A DNA stretch of 64,000 nt, taken from NCBI GenBank assembly GCA_937944245.1, contig CALDYY010000078.1, positions 1-64,000 of the forward strand, given 5' to 3'. The notes under the pieces are model-generated. The model saw only the letters and a program-made list of their open reading frames with translations. It was not told the origin of the DNA and made no database searches. Position 1 is the stretch's first letter; every line of letters begins with the position of its first letter. This DNA is from an uncultured Saprospiraceae bacterium. Its GTDB lineage: Bacteria; Bacteroidota; Bacteroidia; Chitinophagales; Saprospiraceae. This document shows positions 23,845 through 33,062 of the stretch, one piece after another. A program made the translations under genes and the position numbers.

Positions 23845-26247
23845 ATGACAAAAGATTATCTACATACTGTGAGCACAAGTAGCAACCCAACTTTGGACGA
23901 CGTACTTATACGCGAAATTAAAGAAGACTATTGGATATGTCGCTTAAGCAGGGAAGTTTCCCTTCTGGGGAGAAGAGAAGTATTAAGCGGAAAAGCTAAA
24001 TTTGGTATTTTCGGTGATGGTAAGGAAGTGGCGCAAGTGGCTATGTCTAGAGCCTTTAAAAAAGGTGATTGGCGTGCCGGTTACTATCGCGACCAAACCA
24101 TACTTTTTGCATTAGGGCTTTCCACAGTAGAAGATTTTTTTGCTCAGTTATATACGGATACACAAAACGATAAGTTTAGTGGCGGGCGACAAATGAATGG
24201 TCATTATGCTACCCCAATTATTGATGAAGCGGGGAATTGGTTAAATTTGACTGAACTGTATAACATCTCTGCTGATATTTCTTGTACAGCAGGACAAATG
24301 CCTAGAGCAGTAGGCTTAGCATTTGCTTCAAAAATGTTCAGAAAAAATACGGCTTTATCCGATTTAAAAAACTTTTCCAATAACGGAAACGAGGTCTGTT
24401 TTTGCACTATCGGCGATGCTAGTACCTCAGAGGGCGTATTTTGGGAGGCTATGAACGCAGCAGGTGTTCTCCAAATTCCTTTAGCTGTTTCTGTTTGGGA
24501 CGATGGTTATGGCATTTCTGTTCCCATTGAATACCAAACTACTAAAGCAAGTATTTCAGTAGCATTAAGTGGATTGCAGCGCGACAAAGACAATTCCGGA
24601 ATTGACATTTACACCGTAAAGGGCTGGGATTATTTGGCTTTACGAGCAGTTTATGATAAGGGTATTCAAAAGATGAGACACACACACATCCCCGCCCTAT
24701 TCCACATTCAGGAATTAACACAACCACAAGGACATTCCACCTCAGGCTCACATGAACGTTATAAGTCAGACAAAAGATTGGCTTGGGAAAAAGAGTATGA
24801 CTGTTTGACACAAATGGAAAACTGGATGCTCAGTGAAGGCATTATGACAGAAGATGAAATAATAGAGTGGCAGCAAAAGGCTAAAAAACAAGTCAGACAA
24901 GCTAGAGACCGCGCTTGGGCAGCCTACATTCAACCTGTTCAACAAAAAAGGGAAACAGTTATTCAACTGTATGCTGATGTCGCCTCCAGAGTAAGTGATG
25001 TCTCGGTTAAGTCAGTTTTACAGAAACAGGCGCAAACATTAAAAAACCTACGCACGCCTTTTGTTAGTGAAATTGTCCAAAATGTAAGGCAAACTTTCTT
25101 TGCCTTACAGAAAAATACTATGGCAGCAGCCAAACCAATAAAGCAATGGTTAGACCGAGCTTACGAAAAGGCAACAGATGACTATGCTTCTCATTTATAT
25201 TCCAATTCCACTTCAGCAGCCATTAAAATAAAAGAAGTAAAGCCAATTTACTCTAAACGTTCAGAGGAAAAGAACGGCTATGAAATCCTGAATACCTTCT
25301 TTGATAAGGTATTAGCAAGAGACAAACGCATTATCGCTTTTGGGGAAGATGTCGGCAACATAGGCGACGTAAATCAAGGATTTGCTGGATTACAGAAAAA
25401 ATATGGCGAAGACCGCGTTTTTGATACAGGTATTAGAGAATTGACCATTATGGGGCAAGCGATTGGCTTAGCCATGCGTGGATTGCGCCCTATTGCTGAA
25501 ATTCAATACCTGGACTACCTCGTATATGGTTTGCAACCCCTCACTGATGATTTAGCCTGCTTGCGCTGGCGAACCGATGGCAAACAACAAGCACCGCTTA
25601 TCATTAGAACACGTGGACACCGATTAGAAGGTATTTGGCATGCAGGCTCACCTATCGGCATGATTATCAATTCTTTGCGTGGAATGTGTATCCTTGTTCC
25701 TCGCAACATGACGCAAGCAGCAGGCATGTACAACACCATGCTACAATCAGATGATCCTGCTTTGATTATAGAATCGCTCAATGGCTATCGCCTAAAGGAA
25801 CTAATGCCCGACAATATTGGTCAATACACTGTCCCGATTGGACAAGTTGACATTTTACATAAGGGCAACGACGTTACTTTGGTTACTTATGGTTCTTGTG
25901 TGCGTGTGGCAGAAAAAGCAATACACATGCTCGGCGAACATGGTATTTCAGTGGAACTGATTGACGTACAAAGTCTTGTTCCTTTTGACCTTTCTAACAC
26001 CATCGTTCAATCCCTAAAAAAAACTAGCCGAATTATTTTCATGGACGAGGATGTACCTGGCGGCGCTACCGCCTACATGATGCAACAAGTATTGGAACAG
26101 CAAAAAGGATATCAATTCCTAGATGCCTCACCGATAACGATTACGGCTAAAGCACATCGTTGTCCCTATGGCTCGGATGGCGACTATTTCACGAAGCCTA
26201 ATGCAGAAGATGTTTTTGAAGCGGTTTATAAATTGGTGATGGAGTAA
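23845..26247 (+). CDS. Fused alpha/beta E1 component of a 2-oxo acid dehydrogenase
   Basis: 800 residues. The alpha half (about 1-345) binds thiamine diphosphate: CTIGDASTSEGVFWEAMN followed by the end of the motif, VWDDGYGIS, where the usual NNGY is DDGY. The beta half (about 480-800) starts at ILNTFFDKVLARDKRIIAFGEDVG and has the transketolase-like core IGLAMRGLRPIAEIQYLDY and VRVAEKAIHMLGEHGISVELIDVQSLVPFD. It oxidatively decarboxylates a 2-oxo acid, probably branched-chain, for transfer to an E2 lipoyl carrier. The two halves are joined by a Lys/Gln-rich linker of about 130 residues. E2 and E3 genes are not adjacent. The enzyme consumes the cofactor made by the thiamine operon in this window. 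Confidence 0.9.
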   Translation: MTKDYLHTVSTSSNPTLDDVLIREIKEDYWICRLSREVSLLGRREVLSGKAKFGIFGDGKEVAQVAMSRAFKKGDWRAGYYRDQTILFALGLSTVEDFFAQLYTDTQNDKFSGGRQMNGHYATPIIDEAGNWLNLTELYNISADISCTAGQMPRAVGLAFASKMFRKNTALSDLKNFSNNGNEVCFCTIGDASTSEGVFWEAMNAAGVLQIPLAVSVWDDGYGISVPIEYQTTKASISVALSGLQRDKDNSGIDIYTVKGWDYLALRAVYDKGIQKMRHTHIPALFHIQELTQPQGHSTSGSHERYKSDKRLAWEKEYDCLTQMENWMLSEGIMTEDEIIEWQQKAKKQVRQARDRAWAAYIQPVQQKRETVIQLYADVASRVSDVSVKSVLQKQAQTLKNLRTPFVSEIVQNVRQTFFALQKNTMAAAKPIKQWLDRAYEKATDDYASHLYSNSTSAAIKIKEVKPIYSKRSEEKNGYEILNTFFDKVLARDKRIIAFGEDVGNIGDVNQGFAGLQKKYGEDRVFDTGIRELTIMGQAIGLAMRGLRPIAEIQYLDYLVYGLQPLTDDLACLRWRTDGKQQAPLIIRTRGHRLEGIWHAGSPIGMIINSLRGMCILVPRNMTQAAGMYNTMLQSDDPALIIESLNGYRLKELMPDNIGQYTVPIGQVDILHKGNDVTLVTYGSCVRVAEKAIHMLGEHGISVELIDVQSLVPFDLSNTIVQSLKKTSRIIFMDEDVPGGATAYMMQQVLEQQKGYQFLDASPITITAKAHRCPYGSDGDYFTKPNAEDVFEAVYKLVME

Positions 26248-26446
26248 GGAATGTTGATAACCAATAAAAGCGTGGAGCAAACACTTCTTATTAAGCCAAA
26301 TTATATATTATTCTGACTTGAAAATAATAAGTGAAACATCCCTTAATGCTATTAAAGAAATCAATAAAAATTACCTTATGCTATCGAAAAGATAGAATAG
26401 GCAACATTTATAGTGTTGAAGTAATCAAAAATGAGAGGTCTTTTTT

Positions 26447-26454
26447 TACTTTTG
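26447..26454 (+). promoter_or_regulatory. Promoter-like box directly before cysS
   Basis: TACTTTTG matches TAnnTTTG but lies only four bases before the cysS ATG. If used, the mRNA would be leaderless or nearly so, or translation would begin further in. It could also be chance, since the region is T-rich. Confidence 0.3.
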
Positions 26455-26458
26455 CACC

Positions 26459-27979
26459 ATGAAGAAAATGTCATTGCAAGTATTTAACAGCCTAAGTAGG
26501 AAAAAAGAAGTCTTCAGACCTTTGCACGAAGGCAGAGTAGGAATGTATGTTTGCGGACCAACCGTTTACAGTGATGTTCACTTGGGTAATTGCCGTACTT
26601 TTACCAGTTTCGATGTGATATATCGCTACTTGTTGTTTTTGGGTTACAAAGTTCGCTATGTTCGCAACATTACAGATGTAGGACATTTGGTTGGCGATGC
26701 AGATGAGGTAAGCAACGGCGAGGATAAGTTGGCAAAACAAGCCAAATTAGAGCAACTGCAACCTATGGAAATAGCACAAAAATATAGCAATGGCTTCCAT
26801 GAAATGATGCGTGTATTCAACAATTTGCCACCAAGCATAGAACCTACTGCCACAGGACATATTCCTGAGCAAATCGAGATGGTACAGCAAATTTTGGACA
26901 ATGGCTATGCTTATGTGAAAAATGGTTCTGTTTACTTTAATACGGAAAAATTCATTAAAGAAAAAGGGACTTACGGTCAACTTTCTGGTCGTGTAGTGGA
27001 GGAGTTACTCACAGAAACTAGAGATAATCTCAAAAGTCAGTCTGAAAAAAATCATCCCTCTGATTTTGCAATTTGGATGAAAGCTCATCAGGGTCATCTT
27101 ATGCAATGGAAATCGCCTTGGTCAGTTGGCTTTCCAGGTTGGCATTTAGAATGCTCTGCTATGAGTACCAAGTATTTAGGAACTGAGTTTGATATTCATG
27201 GTGGTGGCAATGACCTAAAATTCCCACATCATGAAAACGAAATTGCACAAAATGAAGCTGCCTGCCACCACACAGGTGCAAAATATTGGTTACACGCTAA
27301 TATGTTATTACTTAACGGTAAAAAAATGTCTAAAAGCGATGGTAATACCATCACGCCACAACAACTTTTTCTAGGCGACAGTGATAAAATTTCAAAAGGC
27401 TATAGCCCAATGGCAGTTCGCTATTTCATGCTCCAAGCACATTATCGCAGTACACTAGACATTACTGATGAAGGTTTACAAGCCGCTGAAAAAGGCTACC
27501 GCAAACTGATGGATACTAATTCGATTTTACATAAACTGGAATATACTGGAAAACCCAAAATAGACACTGCTACCGAACAAGAAGTTAATGACTTAATAAA
27601 CGGCATTTATGAAGGCATGAACGACGACTTTAACACAGCGAAATCCATTGCCCGTATGATGGAATTGAGCAGTTTTATCTACAAATTCAAAAATCAGCAA
27701 CTCCCTATTCAAAGCATTAGTAAAAACACTTTTGATACGCTTCAACAAACTTATCATCAATTTATTTATCAAGTATTTGGTTTACAGGATGAGTCAACAA
27801 ACAGCAACAGCAAAAGTGATACCGCTTTGAGTGGACTAATGAATTTGATTATTGATATGCGCAAGCAAGCCAGAGAAAATAAAGATTGGGCAACAGCTGA
27901 TAAGATAAGGGATGTACTGAAAGAAGTCAATATTGCACTAAAAGATAGTAAAGAAGGTACAAGTTGGAGCATGGAATAG
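26459..27979 (+). CDS. cysS: Cysteinyl-tRNA synthetase
   Basis: 506 residues, close to the family norm. Class I aminoacyl-tRNA synthetase charging tRNA-Cys. Visible motifs: [17 protein letters not shown] (first zinc Cys and HIGH-like HLGN), [15 protein letters not shown] (second zinc-ligand Cys), [19 protein letters not shown], and KMSKSDGN (KMSKS loop). The anticodon-binding helical domain fills the C-terminal third, ending with the family-typical [22 protein letters not shown]. The first residues ([19 protein letters not shown]) match other CysS starts. The stop is 16 bases from the end of the convergent synthetase/GNAT gene. Confidence 0.97.
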   Translation: MKKMSLQVFNSLSRKKEVFRPLHEGRVGMYVCGPTVYSDVHLGNCRTFTSFDVIYRYLLFLGYKVRYVRNITDVGHLVGDADEVSNGEDKLAKQAKLEQLQPMEIAQKYSNGFHEMMRVFNNLPPSIEPTATGHIPEQIEMVQQILDNGYAYVKNGSVYFNTEKFIKEKGTYGQLSGRVVEELLTETRDNLKSQSEKNHPSDFAIWMKAHQGHLMQWKSPWSVGFPGWHLECSAMSTKYLGTEFDIHGGGNDLKFPHHENEIAQNEAACHHTGAKYWLHANMLLLNGKKMSKSDGNTITPQQLFLGDSDKISKGYSPMAVRYFMLQAHYRSTLDITDEGLQAAEKGYRKLMDTNSILHKLEYTGKPKIDTATEQEVNDLINGIYEGMNDDFNTAKSIARMMELSSFIYKFKNQQLPIQSISKNTFDTLQQTYHQFIYQVFGLQDESTNSNSKSDTALSGLMNLIIDMRKQARENKDWATADKIRDVLKEVNIALKDSKEGTSWSME

Positions 27980-27991
27980 TACGAACTATTC
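27974..27991. terminator. Small hairpin across the cysS stop codon
   Basis: GAATAGT-ACGA-ACTATTC, a 7-bp stem with a tetraloop covering the cysS stop and most of the 16-base gap to the convergent gene. It is short and A+T-rich, so its effect is doubtful. Confidence 0.3.
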
Positions 27992-27995
27992 TGTG

Positions 27996-30665
27996 CTAGA
28001 GTAGTTTTTCCACATAAAAGGTTTGAAAATCTTCCCTTTGTAAATCAAAACCTCTACTTTTAAACATGTTGAGCATTCGTTTATTGGTTGCCAACACAGA
28101 AGCAAATACCTTGCGAATGCCTTTTTCTTTAGCAATTTCAAGGATGTAACTTGTCAATGCTTTGCCTAGCCCTTGCCCTTGAAAATCATCAGCAATAACA
28201 ATAGCATATTCAGCAGTTTCATTCCAAGCATCGGCAATAATTCTAACGACACCTGCTAATCTTTTTTTACCTTCTACTTCCACTTCTGCCACAATTGCCA
28301 TTTCGCGGTCATAGTCAATATGTGTGAAGCGCGTCAGCAAATCATGCGTCAATTTTGGACGATAGCCAAAAAATCGAAAGTAAATAGTGTTTTCTGAAAG
28401 ATAATCAAACAATTCGGCTTCGAGCGGTTCATCTTCTGCTAAGATGGGACGAAGTAATGCTAATTTACCATTTTTAAGTGAAATAGTTTTGATATATTGT
28501 GAAGGATAAGGGGAAATAGCTAAATGAGGATAATCATATCTTGATGCAATGGGTTGCTCCAAATTGAGTTGTATAAATCCATCTAGAGCAACTGATCCAG
28601 TTTCATCTGTAGTAAAAGGATTAATTTCAATTTCTTGAATTGCAGGAAAATCCATTAATAGGTAGCTGAACTTGCATAAGGTAAATTTAAGTTGTTCCAA
28701 ATCCACAGCAGGATAAGCGCGATAGCCTTTCAGCACTTCGTAGGACTTAGTTTGCTCTATTAATCGTTGCGCCAGCATCATATTAAGTGGTGGTAGCCCA
28801 ACACTTAAATCCTGAAACACCTCCACTGTAACACCTCCTTTTCCAAATGTAATAACTGGTCCGAAGTCGGGGTCTGTTTTTGCACCAATGATGAGTTCAT
28901 GGCGCTTACGCATCATTTTTTCTACCATTATTCCTTCAATCTTTGCATTGGGCTGATTCTGATTTATAGCTTCAAGCATCTGACGATAAGCCCTTAACAA
29001 TTCATCTGAATTTTGGATGTTCAGTTGCACACCACCTACATCACTTTTACGAATGATGTCAGGCGATACGATTTTCAACGCTACTGGAAAGCCCAGTAAC
29101 TCAGCAGCCAATTGTACTTGCGCCTCATCATACACCATTCGGAAAGGCGTTACCTGAATGTCGTAGTAGGTCAGCAACTGTTTGACCTCTTCGGGAGAAG
29201 GCTGCGCTCTTCTTTCTTGAATCAACTGGACTATTAAGGCTTTTGCCTTTTCATATTCAGGTTGAAATTGCTCTGGAGAAGCTGGAGGTGTTTGATAAAG
29301 TAAATCAATATTATAGGTGTATTCATACATTTTTATCCATGTGTCCACTGCACTTTCAGGATAGCGATAGCAAGGTACACCGTTTCGGTCTAGTAAATTC
29401 CTTCCTTCTTCCACTGCGTCCTCCCCCATCCAAACGGTTAATAGCGGTTTATCTATTTTTTTGGCTACTTCTAGCACTGCCGAAGCAATAGCCGTAGGAT
29501 TACTAGCATATTGAGGTGTTAGAATAACCAAAAAACCATCTATTTCTTGGCACTTACTACAAATGCGAAGTGTTTGCTTAAATTCATTTGCTGTGGCTTC
29601 ACCCAATAAATCAATCGGATTGGACTGACTCCAACCAACATGCAAAAAAGTGTCTAGCTTTTTGATAATATCGTCAGGAATTTGTGCTAATTGTCCTTCA
29701 TTTTTACACAAATAATCCGTTGCCATTACACCTGCTGCACCAGCGTTGGTGATAATTGCTAGGCGATTACCTCTTAGGCGTGGTTGTGTAGCAAAGGCTT
29801 GGGCACAATGAAAAAGTGTAGCAATACGATCCACGCGAATAATGCCTGCACGCTGAAAAGCAGCCGAATAGACCAAATCGTTGCCCGCTAATCTGCCTGT
29901 ATGGGAAAAAGCTGCTTGTGCACCTTCTAAACTAGAACCTGATTTCAAAATAATAATAGGCTTGGAACGCGCAAAATTCCTACTCGCACTCATAAAACGC
30001 CGAGCATCCACGATGGATTCCATGTAAATGAGAATGCAAGCGGTTTGATTGTCCATTGCGCAGTAGTCAATCAAATCGTGAAAATCCACATTAATCATTG
30101 AGCCACTAGAAATAAAAAACGTAAAGCCTATGCTTTGATTGGCTGACCAATCCAAAATAGCAGTTGCTAGTGCTCCACTTTGTGTAATAAATGCCAGTTT
30201 GCCCGTTTTCACTTTTTGCTGTGCAAAACTAGCATTAAGTTGGATGTTGTTATTGATAAATCCTAAACTATTCGGACCGAGAACGCGAATCTGATATTGA
30301 CGTGCCAAACGATTGATGTCATTTAGTATTGATTGCCCAATCTTACCTGCTTCTTTGAAACCCGCTGTTAAGATAACTACGCCTCCTACTTTTGCTTTTC
30401 CACATTCCTCAACTAATTGCACCACAGTATTAGCCGGTGTAGCAATAATAGCTAGGTCTATTACTGCTGGGATGTCCCCTATTCTTTGATGGCTGAGGTC
30501 GCCCTGTATTATTCTGTGTTTTAAATTAATAGCATAAAGTTTGCCCTTGAAGCCACTCAATTTAAGGTTCATGTAGGTTAAATAGCCTACTTTGCCTTCT
30601 TGATTAGATGCACCAATGACGGCTATTGATTTAGGATGAAATAAACGATCTAGTTGCCTTTTCAT
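27996..30665 (-). CDS. NDP-forming acyl-CoA synthetase fused to a GNAT acetyltransferase (Pat/PatZ-like)
   Basis: 889 residues, the same layout and size as the protein lysine acetyltransferase Pat/PatZ of enterobacteria. Order: CoA-binding domain (about 1-130, SIAVIGASNQEGKVGY), succinyl-CoA-ligase-like domains (about 135-470), ATP-grasp domain (about 480-700) and GNAT domain (about 735-889; acetyl-CoA loop ADDFQGQGLGKALTSYI). The catalytic His of the synthetase half is present at position 255 (AAFSHTGRLAG). Enterobacterial Pat is reported to lack a working synthetase His, so here the first part may still make or use acyl-CoA with ADP/ATP. It overlaps the upstream deacetylase-family gene by four bases (ATGA), indicating translational coupling. 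Confidence 0.9.
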   Translation of the reverse strand: MKRQLDRLFHPKSIAVIGASNQEGKVGYLTYMNLKLSGFKGKLYAINLKHRIIQGDLSHQRIGDIPAVIDLAIIATPANTVVQLVEECGKAKVGGVVILTAGFKEAGKIGQSILNDINRLARQYQIRVLGPNSLGFINNNIQLNASFAQQKVKTGKLAFITQSGALATAILDWSANQSIGFTFFISSGSMINVDFHDLIDYCAMDNQTACILIYMESIVDARRFMSASRNFARSKPIIILKSGSSLEGAQAAFSHTGRLAGNDLVYSAAFQRAGIIRVDRIATLFHCAQAFATQPRLRGNRLAIITNAGAAGVMATDYLCKNEGQLAQIPDDIIKKLDTFLHVGWSQSNPIDLLGEATANEFKQTLRICSKCQEIDGFLVILTPQYASNPTAIASAVLEVAKKIDKPLLTVWMGEDAVEEGRNLLDRNGVPCYRYPESAVDTWIKMYEYTYNIDLLYQTPPASPEQFQPEYEKAKALIVQLIQERRAQPSPEEVKQLLTYYDIQVTPFRMVYDEAQVQLAAELLGFPVALKIVSPDIIRKSDVGGVQLNIQNSDELLRAYRQMLEAINQNQPNAKIEGIMVEKMMRKRHELIIGAKTDPDFGPVITFGKGGVTVEVFQDLSVGLPPLNMMLAQRLIEQTKSYEVLKGYRAYPAVDLEQLKFTLCKFSYLLMDFPAIQEIEINPFTTDETGSVALDGFIQLNLEQPIASRYDYPHLAISPYPSQYIKTISLKNGKLALLRPILAEDEPLEAELFDYLSENTIYFRFFGYRPKLTHDLLTRFTHIDYDREMAIVAEVEVEGKKRLAGVVRIIADAWNETAEYAIVIADDFQGQGLGKALTSYILEIAKEKGIRKVFASVLATNKRMLNMFKSRGFDLQREDFQTFYVEKLL

Positions 30666-31618
30666 AATTTCCAGTAAGGCGCTAACTGCGAAAATAATGC
30701 TTGCAAATCCATATCAAAGCCTTCCCAAACCTTCCATCCACTGGTAGTAGGAACTTCTTCAAATGGAATAGGACGACCGTTAAAACCTGCTAAAAAATTA
30801 TGCACACTTTTTGGCATATACTCTAAATTGTAGCCACCTTCAAGGATGGCAAACACATGGTCGAAACGCTCTTTAAGCATAGCCCCAATCTTGTAATAGG
30901 TGCTTCCTGTAACCCTCAGCCCAAGCAAAATATCGTACAAATGCGCATCAAATCCAGCAGAAACAGCTACCACGTCAGGTTTAAATTGCTCGGCAATAGG
31001 CATAAACTCTTGAATAGCCTTTAAGAAAATGTCATCACCACTACCCGATGGCAAGGGAATATTAATAGAATAACCTTTTCCAGCGCCTGTTCCAATTTCA
31101 TTAACGTAGCCATTACCAGGAAAGGCAGGATATTGATGCAATGACCAAAACAGCACTTTATCTGTGTTATAAAAAATGGCTTCCGTACCGTCACCTAAAT
31201 GCCCATCAAAGTCAAAAATGAGTACCTTTTTACCATCGTTCACTAAATATTGCGCCACAATAGCAACAGAATTGAACAAGCAAAAGCCAGACGCCTTATC
31301 GGGATAAGCATGATGCCCAGGTGGGCGCATAATAGCAAAGGCTTTTTCTTCCATAGCGCGCATGGCTAAACCCACACCAGCAGTCGCCGCCAAAAAGCTA
31401 TGTGCTGAAGTTATAGTGTCCATATCCAACCATTTGCCGTCGGCACAGGCTTTTTCTACTTGCTGGATATAAGTCTCTGTGTGTACTAAACTAAGCCATT
31501 CTTTAGCATTTGGATAATGCGTATTAGGCAAGTGTTTAAAGGCATCCAAACGTTTTTTATTCTCAGGATGGCTACCTGTTTCATGCTCTAGAAAAATATT
31601 ATTATAAAGAAGTTCCAT
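30662..31618 (-). CDS. Histone-deacetylase-family (AcuC/HdaH-like) deacetylase
   Basis: 318 residues, typical of bacterial class I/II-like HDAC proteins. The active site is complete: His dyad in MRPPGHHAYP (residues 102-103), zinc ligands Asp138 and His140 in FDFDGHLGDG, and Asp224 in SAGFDAH, plus the catalytic-Tyr region LEGGYNLE (Tyr263). It removes acetyl groups from lysine or from small amides. It is the first gene of a two-gene unit: its TGA overlaps the ATG of the synthetase/GNAT gene. By analogy with AcuC in Bacillus and with protein-acetylation control of acetyl-CoA synthetase, the pair may set reversible lysine acetylation; this is inference. Start chosen at MELLYNNIFLEHETGSHPEN, the usual family beginning. 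Confidence 0.92.
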   Translation of the reverse strand: MELLYNNIFLEHETGSHPENKKRLDAFKHLPNTHYPNAKEWLSLVHTETYIQQVEKACADGKWLDMDTITSAHSFLAATAGVGLAMRAMEEKAFAIMRPPGHHAYPDKASGFCLFNSVAIVAQYLVNDGKKVLIFDFDGHLGDGTEAIFYNTDKVLFWSLHQYPAFPGNGYVNEIGTGAGKGYSINIPLPSGSGDDIFLKAIQEFMPIAEQFKPDVVAVSAGFDAHLYDILLGLRVTGSTYYKIGAMLKERFDHVFAILEGGYNLEYMPKSVHNFLAGFNGRPIPFEEVPTTSGWKVWEGFDMDLQALFSQLAPYWKL

Positions 31619-31799
31619 TTGTTTTGCCTTGTTTATTTTTAAGAGTGATGAGCGATAAAGATAATATATTGAAGTGAGATTAGCTCACAGATGAAGTAAT
31701 TTTATTTGGCATTACTCTCTCAAGCGACTTAGAGCATATCTAAAAAGTTAAACATACTCTAAATCGAAAACAAACTCAATAGCAAAAATCATATTTTAA

Positions 31800-31833
31800 T
31801 TTGAGCAAGTGTAAAAAATATGATGTATATTTG
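31800..31833 (+). promoter_or_regulatory. Promoter of the cysteine synthase gene
   Basis: TTTG (31800-31803) and TATATTTG (31826-31833) separated by 22 bases match the Bacteroidota -33/-7 consensus. Expected transcription start is about 35 bases before the ATG at 31874. Confidence 0.6.
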
Positions 31834-31873
31834 TGAATTAATAAGTCATGTGCCAACATAAAATACAAGTTCT

Positions 31874-32911
31874 ATGCAAGTTAAAACATGCAATTCCATC
31901 CTTGAAGCAATTGGCAATACTCCACTGATTAGGCTAAATGAAATTACGAAATCTTTACCCGCAAAGGTTTATGCCAAAGTAGAAGGACTAAATCCAGGGC
32001 TTTCTACCAAAGATCGTATTGCGCTTTACATGATTGAAAAAGCAGAGCATGAAGGAAGGCTTCAACCTGGAGGCACCATTATTGAAGCGACTTCAGGGAA
32101 TACTGGTTTTGGAATTGCAATGGTAAGTGCTGTAAAAGGCTATAACTGTATCCTTTGCACTAAGAAAAAAACTTCGCAAGAAAAGATACAAGCCTTGGAA
32201 GCTATGGGTGCAAAAGTGGTCATCTGTCCATCTGTTGCCGCGGAAGACTCTCGCTCTTACTATAAAACGGCAGAGCGGCTACATCAAGAAACACCCAACT
32301 CTATCTATCTGAATCAGAATTTTGACATGGCAAATTCTGATGCCCACTTTTACACTACTGGTCCTGAAATTTGGGAACAAACTAAAGGTAAAATCACACA
32401 TTATGTAGCTTGTGCTGGCACAGGAGGAACGCTTTCTGGTACAGGTCGTTACTTAAAAACTCAAAATCCTAGTATTCAAGTCATTGGAGTAGATGCTTAT
32501 GGCTCTGTACTTGCTAAATATCACGAAACAGGTAAGTTTGATGAAAGCGAAATTCGCCCTTATGAAGTAGAAGGCTTAGGAAAAAATATTATTCCTGGCA
32601 ACATGCAGTTTGATTTAATAGACCGTTTTATCAAAGTAAACGACTATGATAGCGCCATATGTGCCAGAAGATTAGCTAAAGAAGAAGGTCTATTTGTAGG
32701 TTATTCGAGTGGTTCAGCAATAAAAGCAGTGCTAGAAATGAGCAAAGAATTGACCGCAGATGATGTAGTAGTTGTCTTATTCTCTGACCATGGTAGTAAA
32801 TACTTAGGCAAAATATTCAATGATGCTTGGATGGACGAGCATTTCTGCGGTGAACAAAAAGATGGTCGGGTACAACCTATGGACAACGTACCTGTCCGAA
32901 AAATAGCCTAG
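31874..32911 (+). CDS. PLP-dependent cysteine synthase family protein
   Basis: 345 residues. Fold type II PLP enzyme, with the internal aldimine Lys in GLSTKDRIAL, the substrate loop EATSGNTGFGIAM and the phosphate-binding loop GTGGTLSGTGRY. It makes cysteine from O-acetylserine and sulfide, or, as a cystathionine beta-synthase-like member, uses homocysteine; no CBS domain is present. The C-terminal extension, about 30 residues beyond the usual CysK end, is DEHFCGEQKDGRVQPMDNVP. It stands alone in its own unit with a good promoter and a long hairpin terminator. Sequence alone does not distinguish CysK from CysM or CBS, so no symbol is given. Confidence 0.88.
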   Translation: MQVKTCNSILEAIGNTPLIRLNEITKSLPAKVYAKVEGLNPGLSTKDRIALYMIEKAEHEGRLQPGGTIIEATSGNTGFGIAMVSAVKGYNCILCTKKKTSQEKIQALEAMGAKVVICPSVAAEDSRSYYKTAERLHQETPNSIYLNQNFDMANSDAHFYTTGPEIWEQTKGKITHYVACAGTGGTLSGTGRYLKTQNPSIQVIGVDAYGSVLAKYHETGKFDESEIRPYEVEGLGKNIIPGNMQFDLIDRFIKVNDYDSAICARRLAKEEGLFVGYSSGSAIKAVLEMSKELTADDVVVVLFSDHGSKYLGKIFNDAWMDEHFCGEQKDGRVQPMDNVPVRKIA

Positions 32912-32925
32912 TACCATTCTAATAG

Positions 32926-32967
32926 GCTATAATTAGCAGCCACATATGCTTGGCTACTAATTATAGC
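32926..32967 (+). terminator. Long hairpin terminator after the cysteine synthase gene
   Basis: A 17-bp stem with one mismatch (32926-32942 pairs with 32951-32967; arms begin GCTATAATTAG and end CTAATTATAGC) and an 8-base loop, 15 bases past the stop. Confidence 0.6.
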
Positions 32968-33062
32968 AACTTCTCTTAACTTGTGTTATTTTCTCTTTTG
33001 ATTTTAAAATTTAATCTAGCAATTTTCCTTAGTTTACATTCAGAAAATGAATATTAAAACTT

